From CAZUGO01 sp964619935 (GTDB lineage Bacteria > Planctomycetota > Phycisphaerae > UBA1845 > CAIVHJ01), in NCBI GenBank assembly GCA_964619935.1, contig CAZUGO010000036.1, positions 6,743-70,742 on the forward strand: DNA of 64,000 nt. The letters are read 5' to 3'. Of this stretch, positions 61,512-64,000 are shown one piece after another. The position numbers and the translations under genes are program-made. The notes under the pieces were generated by a model. It was not told the origin of the DNA and did not search any database. It worked only from the letters and a program-made list of their open reading frames with translations. Each line of letters begins with the position of its first letter. Position 1 is the stretch's first letter.

Positions 61512-62396
61512 ATGAGCATTCTGGTCGATCGCGACACCAAGGTGATTTGTCAGGGCATCACGGGCGCAGCGGGCGCGTTTCATACCGCCCAATGCCTGGC
61601 GTACGGCACCCGCATGGTTGGGGGCGTGACCCCGGGCAAAGGCGGGCAGAAGTCCGAGCACGGGCTGCCCATTTTCGACACCGTGGTGGAGGCCGTGGAA
61701 GCCACCGATGCCGATGCCACGATGATCTTCGTGCCGGCTCCGTTTGCCGCCGATGCCGCCATGGAGGCAGCGGCGGCCGGGATTCGGCTGGTGGTGCTGA
61801 TTACCGAGGGCGTGCCCACCCTGGACATGGTCCGGGCCCGCAAGTTCCTCGAGGATCGCGGGGTGTTTCTGGTGGGCCCCAACTGTCCGGGCGTGATCAC
61901 CCCCGGGCAGTGCAAGATCGGCATCATGCCCGGCTATATCCACAAACCGGCCGACGGAGACGGCAAGTCGGTAGGCATCATCTCGCGCAGCGGCACGCTG
62001 ACCTACGAAGCGGTCTGGCAATGCACCAGCCGCGGGATCGCCCAGTCGACCTGCGTCGGGATCGGCGGCGATCCGGTCAAAGGTCTGAACTTCATCGAAC
62101 TGATCGAGATGTTCGTTGAGGATCCCGACACCGATGCCATCATCATGATCGGCGAGATCGGCGGGACCGACGAAGAGCAGGCCGCCGACTTCATTAAGAA
62201 CCATGTCTTCAAGCCGGTGGTGGCCTTCATCGCCGGCCAAACGGCGCCACCCGGCAAGCGCATGGGGCACGCCGGGGCGATCATCAGCGGCGGCTCCGGC
62301 GACGCCCAGTCGAAGATCGCCGCCCTCAAGGAAGCCGGTATCGCGGTTGCCGAGTCACCGGCCACCATCGGTGACACGTTGCTCAAGCGGCTGTAA
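61512..62396 (+). CDS. sucD: Succinyl-CoA synthetase alpha subunit
   Basis: Protein of 294 residues. CoA-binding Rossmann part: CQGITGAAGAFHTAQCLAYGTRMVGGVTPGKGG. The catalytic His is in RMGHAGAIISGGSGDAQSKI, and VGPNCPGVITPGQCKIGIMPGYIH and SVGIISRSGTLTYEAV match SucD. It makes succinate, CoA and ATP/GTP (or the reverse) with a beta subunit in the TCA cycle. The beta gene (sucC) is not next to it, which is unusual. ATG 61512 has GGAG 6-7 bases upstream; two extra residues from 61506 are possible. Confidence 0.94.
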   Translation: MSILVDRDTKVICQGITGAAGAFHTAQCLAYGTRMVGGVTPGKGGQKSEHGLPIFDTVVEAVEATDADATMIFVPAPFAADAAMEAAAAGIRLVVLITEGVPTLDMVRARKFLEDRGVFLVGPNCPGVITPGQCKIGIMPGYIHKPADGDGKSVGIISRSGTLTYEAVWQCTSRGIAQSTCVGIGGDPVKGLNFIELIEMFVEDPDTDAIIMIGEIGGTDEEQAADFIKNHVFKPVVAFIAGQTAPPGKRMGHAGAIISGGSGDAQSKIAALKEAGIAVAESPATIGDTLLKRL

Positions 62397-62776
62397 GCGC
62401 CCGGTGGCTTGCCCCGTCTCTTGGCATTCTTCGGCCCGCCAGTTGCGCGCACCCAGCCCGCTGCAAAGTTGGATGCAGCGGCCCCCGGGTCGCCGCTCGC
62501 CGCTCCGCCTCGTCCCCGGCCTCGCGGAAGCTCCTGCGGGTGGGCCGGCGTTTCTGAGTCCATCCTGCCTGGGCGTCCTGGAACCGCGCAGAATTTCGCG
62601 CGTGAGCCGGACCGAGTGACCTCCGCCCTGTGAGTGGAACCTGAATGTGCACTGAGCCGACGGGGTGCCTGCCCGATGTGTGGTCGGGATTGGGTGATCC
62701 GGGGGGGTTCAGTGGGAAACGGTGGGCCCGCCATCCGCTCGGGTGGCGGTGCCTCCCGCAGAAGGAGGATCACGCG
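62397..62776. other. Intergenic region after sucD
   Basis: 380 bases without a gene. A hairpin CCGCTGC (62458-62464)/GCAGCGG (62475-62481) is a possible sucD terminator without T-tract. No convincing promoter for the next gene was found. Confidence 0.4.
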
Positions 62777-63973
62777 ATGGACCATTGGAGTGGGCTGGGA
62801 ATCCGTGGCGGGGCAATGCTGGCAGTGCTGCTGGGGGCAGGATTGGGAGGCGCGCCGACGGCCGAAGCAGGGTGTTACTGTTACTACACATGCCTGGACG
62901 GGCGTTCCGGTGCCGGTTGTGTGGCGGATGGGGTGGCGTGCGGCACCATGGCGAGCGGCCACTGCGGTGCGGGACAAGTCTCGACCCAGGACTGCGGCAC
63001 GCCGTGGGACACGTCAGCCACCGGACTGATCTGCGAGACCAGTTGTGGCGACGGCGAACAGTTGGTGTCCATCACCGACAGCGGCGTGGATTGTGCCGCC
63101 GACGCGGTGCGTTACTGCGGCCCGAGTCAGGCCCTGGAGGTTCGGGCCCTGCAGGACGCCCCCAATCTGAACTGCAAGGCGGATCTGTCGGGTGACCAGG
63201 TGGTTAATCCCAGCGACCTGGCCGCGCTGCTGGGCGCCTGGGGGGTGTGCACGCCGGAGTGCTTCGGCGACATCGACTGCGAGGATGGCAATCCATGCTC
63301 GCTGGATCTGTGTCTGGGCGGAAGCTGCTTCCAGGCCGACCTGGTCTCCTGCTGCGGCAACGGCGTCGTCGATCCGGGCGAAGAATGCGATCCCCCGGAC
63401 GGGATCACCTGCGGCGAGGATTGCCAAGTCCTTCAGGGCGGCAGCAACTGCTGCATCAGCAACGGGACGCCGGGCTGTGATAACCCGGATTGCGAAGCGC
63501 AGGTGTGCGCGATGGATCCCTTCTGCTGCGACACCTCCTGGGATGCAATCTGTGCCGGTAACGCCGCCACGTTGTGTCCGACGCTGTGCTCCGGCGAGAT
63601 CCTGCTGGTGATCGACATCAACGAGCCGGGGGCGTGCTGCCTGGATGGCGACTGTATCAACGAGTTCTCGATTATTCAGTGCACGCAGTTCGGTGGGTCG
63701 TTCTCCGCAGGTGAGGGCTGCCATGATGGGCTCTGTGCGGTGGCCGCGAACAAGTGCAAGGTGAGTCAAACCGGTGCCTTCGCGGCCGTCGGCGGTTGCC
63801 CGGCGGCCACCTGTGCCGGACTGCCGGGCGCAGGCACGGTGTGGTGCGGCGGCGATTGCCCTCCGGAGGTCTGTCCGGCCGCCGGCCTCGCAGGCACAAT
63901 CAGCGCGCCTTGCCCCGGCGGCGGTAGCTGCGACGCGGCGGGTACCAGCAACGGCTGTACGACCTGTCCGTAG
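62777..63973 (+). CDS. Secreted Cys-rich protein with a dockerin-like loop
   Basis: Protein of 398 residues with signal peptide about 1-30. A Cys-rich first part (CYCYYTCLDGRSGAGC) leads to a single dockerin-like half at about 133-155 (DLSGDQVVNPSDLAALLGAWG) in the middle of the chain. Then come Cys-rich units, including CDNPDCEAQVCAMDPFCCDT with SWDAICAGNAATLC, which matches a module in the 2200-4926 protein (CCTAVCDLDSDCCDVDWDASC). AGGAGG is 8 bases before ATG 62777. Only half of the usual dockerin pair is seen and it is internal, so the loop may act in folding rather than assembly. Function unknown. Confidence 0.75.
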   Translation: MDHWSGLGIRGGAMLAVLLGAGLGGAPTAEAGCYCYYTCLDGRSGAGCVADGVACGTMASGHCGAGQVSTQDCGTPWDTSATGLICETSCGDGEQLVSITDSGVDCAADAVRYCGPSQALEVRALQDAPNLNCKADLSGDQVVNPSDLAALLGAWGVCTPECFGDIDCEDGNPCSLDLCLGGSCFQADLVSCCGNGVVDPGEECDPPDGITCGEDCQVLQGGSNCCISNGTPGCDNPDCEAQVCAMDPFCCDTSWDAICAGNAATLCPTLCSGEILLVIDINEPGACCLDGDCINEFSIIQCTQFGGSFSAGEGCHDGLCAVAANKCKVSQTGAFAAVGGCPAATCAGLPGAGTVWCGGDCPPEVCPAAGLAGTISAPCPGGGSCDAAGTSNGCTTCP

Positions 63974-64000
63974 CCACCGGTGATTAGTACCCGTTCAGGC

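Overview
The window looks like chromosomal DNA of a high-GC planctomycete, most likely of the Phycisphaerae type. The reasons are the many secreted proteins ending in dockerin-like calcium loops with a conserved 'LLGAWG/LLGSWG' helix, HYR and choice-of-anchor B domains, an ECF sigma factor paired with a zinc-finger Ser/Thr kinase carrying TPRs, a cyclase-TPR protein and several DUFs frequent in that phylum. I saw no rRNA, convincing tRNA, CRISPR array, phage or insertion sequence. The ends cut one gene (a subtilase, left) and leave 27 bases after the last stop.

Layout. 1-1446: secreted subtilase, truncated. 1679-2092: DUF3052 protein. 2200-9784 (minus): three-gene operon of secreted cohesin-like/HYR/dockerin proteins behind a long leader. 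10429-14180 (minus): two tandem choice-of-anchor B proteins with dockerins. 14410-18100 (minus): translationally coupled operon of NHL-repeat protein, YtkA/FixH-like protein and MauG-type di-heme peroxidase. 18468-21439: class III nucleotide cyclase with TPRs, coupled to a DUF1571 lipoprotein. 21577-25875: fatty acid desaturase, YWTD-propeller dockerin protein, MtfA-type peptidase. 25960-30202 (minus): DUF1579 protein, fused 2-oxoacid dehydrogenase E1 and glutaryl-CoA dehydrogenase. 30426-33845: small zinc-ribbon protein, feoB/feoA with a recognisable promoter-operator, and an HU-like protein. 34153-40899: membrane and zinc-ribbon proteins, folE, a Tat-exported asparaginase-family hydrolase, a divergent RNase HII-like protein, a STAS protein and an alpha/beta hydrolase. 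41063-44338 (minus): ABC exporter operon. 44461-48478: small membrane and zinc-ribbon proteins, a nitrilase-family hydrolase, an EEP-family protein and a small HExxH metalloprotein. 48490-51799 (minus): ECF sigma factor and kinase. 52011-60428: a 2805-residue RHS protein with a papain-like Cys/His/Asp domain buried inside it. 60489-63973: dockerin protein, sucD and a Cys-rich dockerin protein.

How the parts fit. Eight proteins carry dockerin-like loops towards or at the C-terminus, and the RHS protein has a related loop near its N-terminus. Three of these proteins, in one operon, also carry cohesin-like modules, so a cohesin-dockerin style surface or extracellular assembly is the main inferred theme. 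Signalling genes (ECF, kinase, cyclase, STAS) sit between these clusters. The best candidate for something undescribed is the RHS protein, whose toxin-like papain fold is internal rather than C-terminal, with no obvious immunity gene and a divergent ECF-kinase pair next to it. Family names are read by eye from motifs; no database search was possible.
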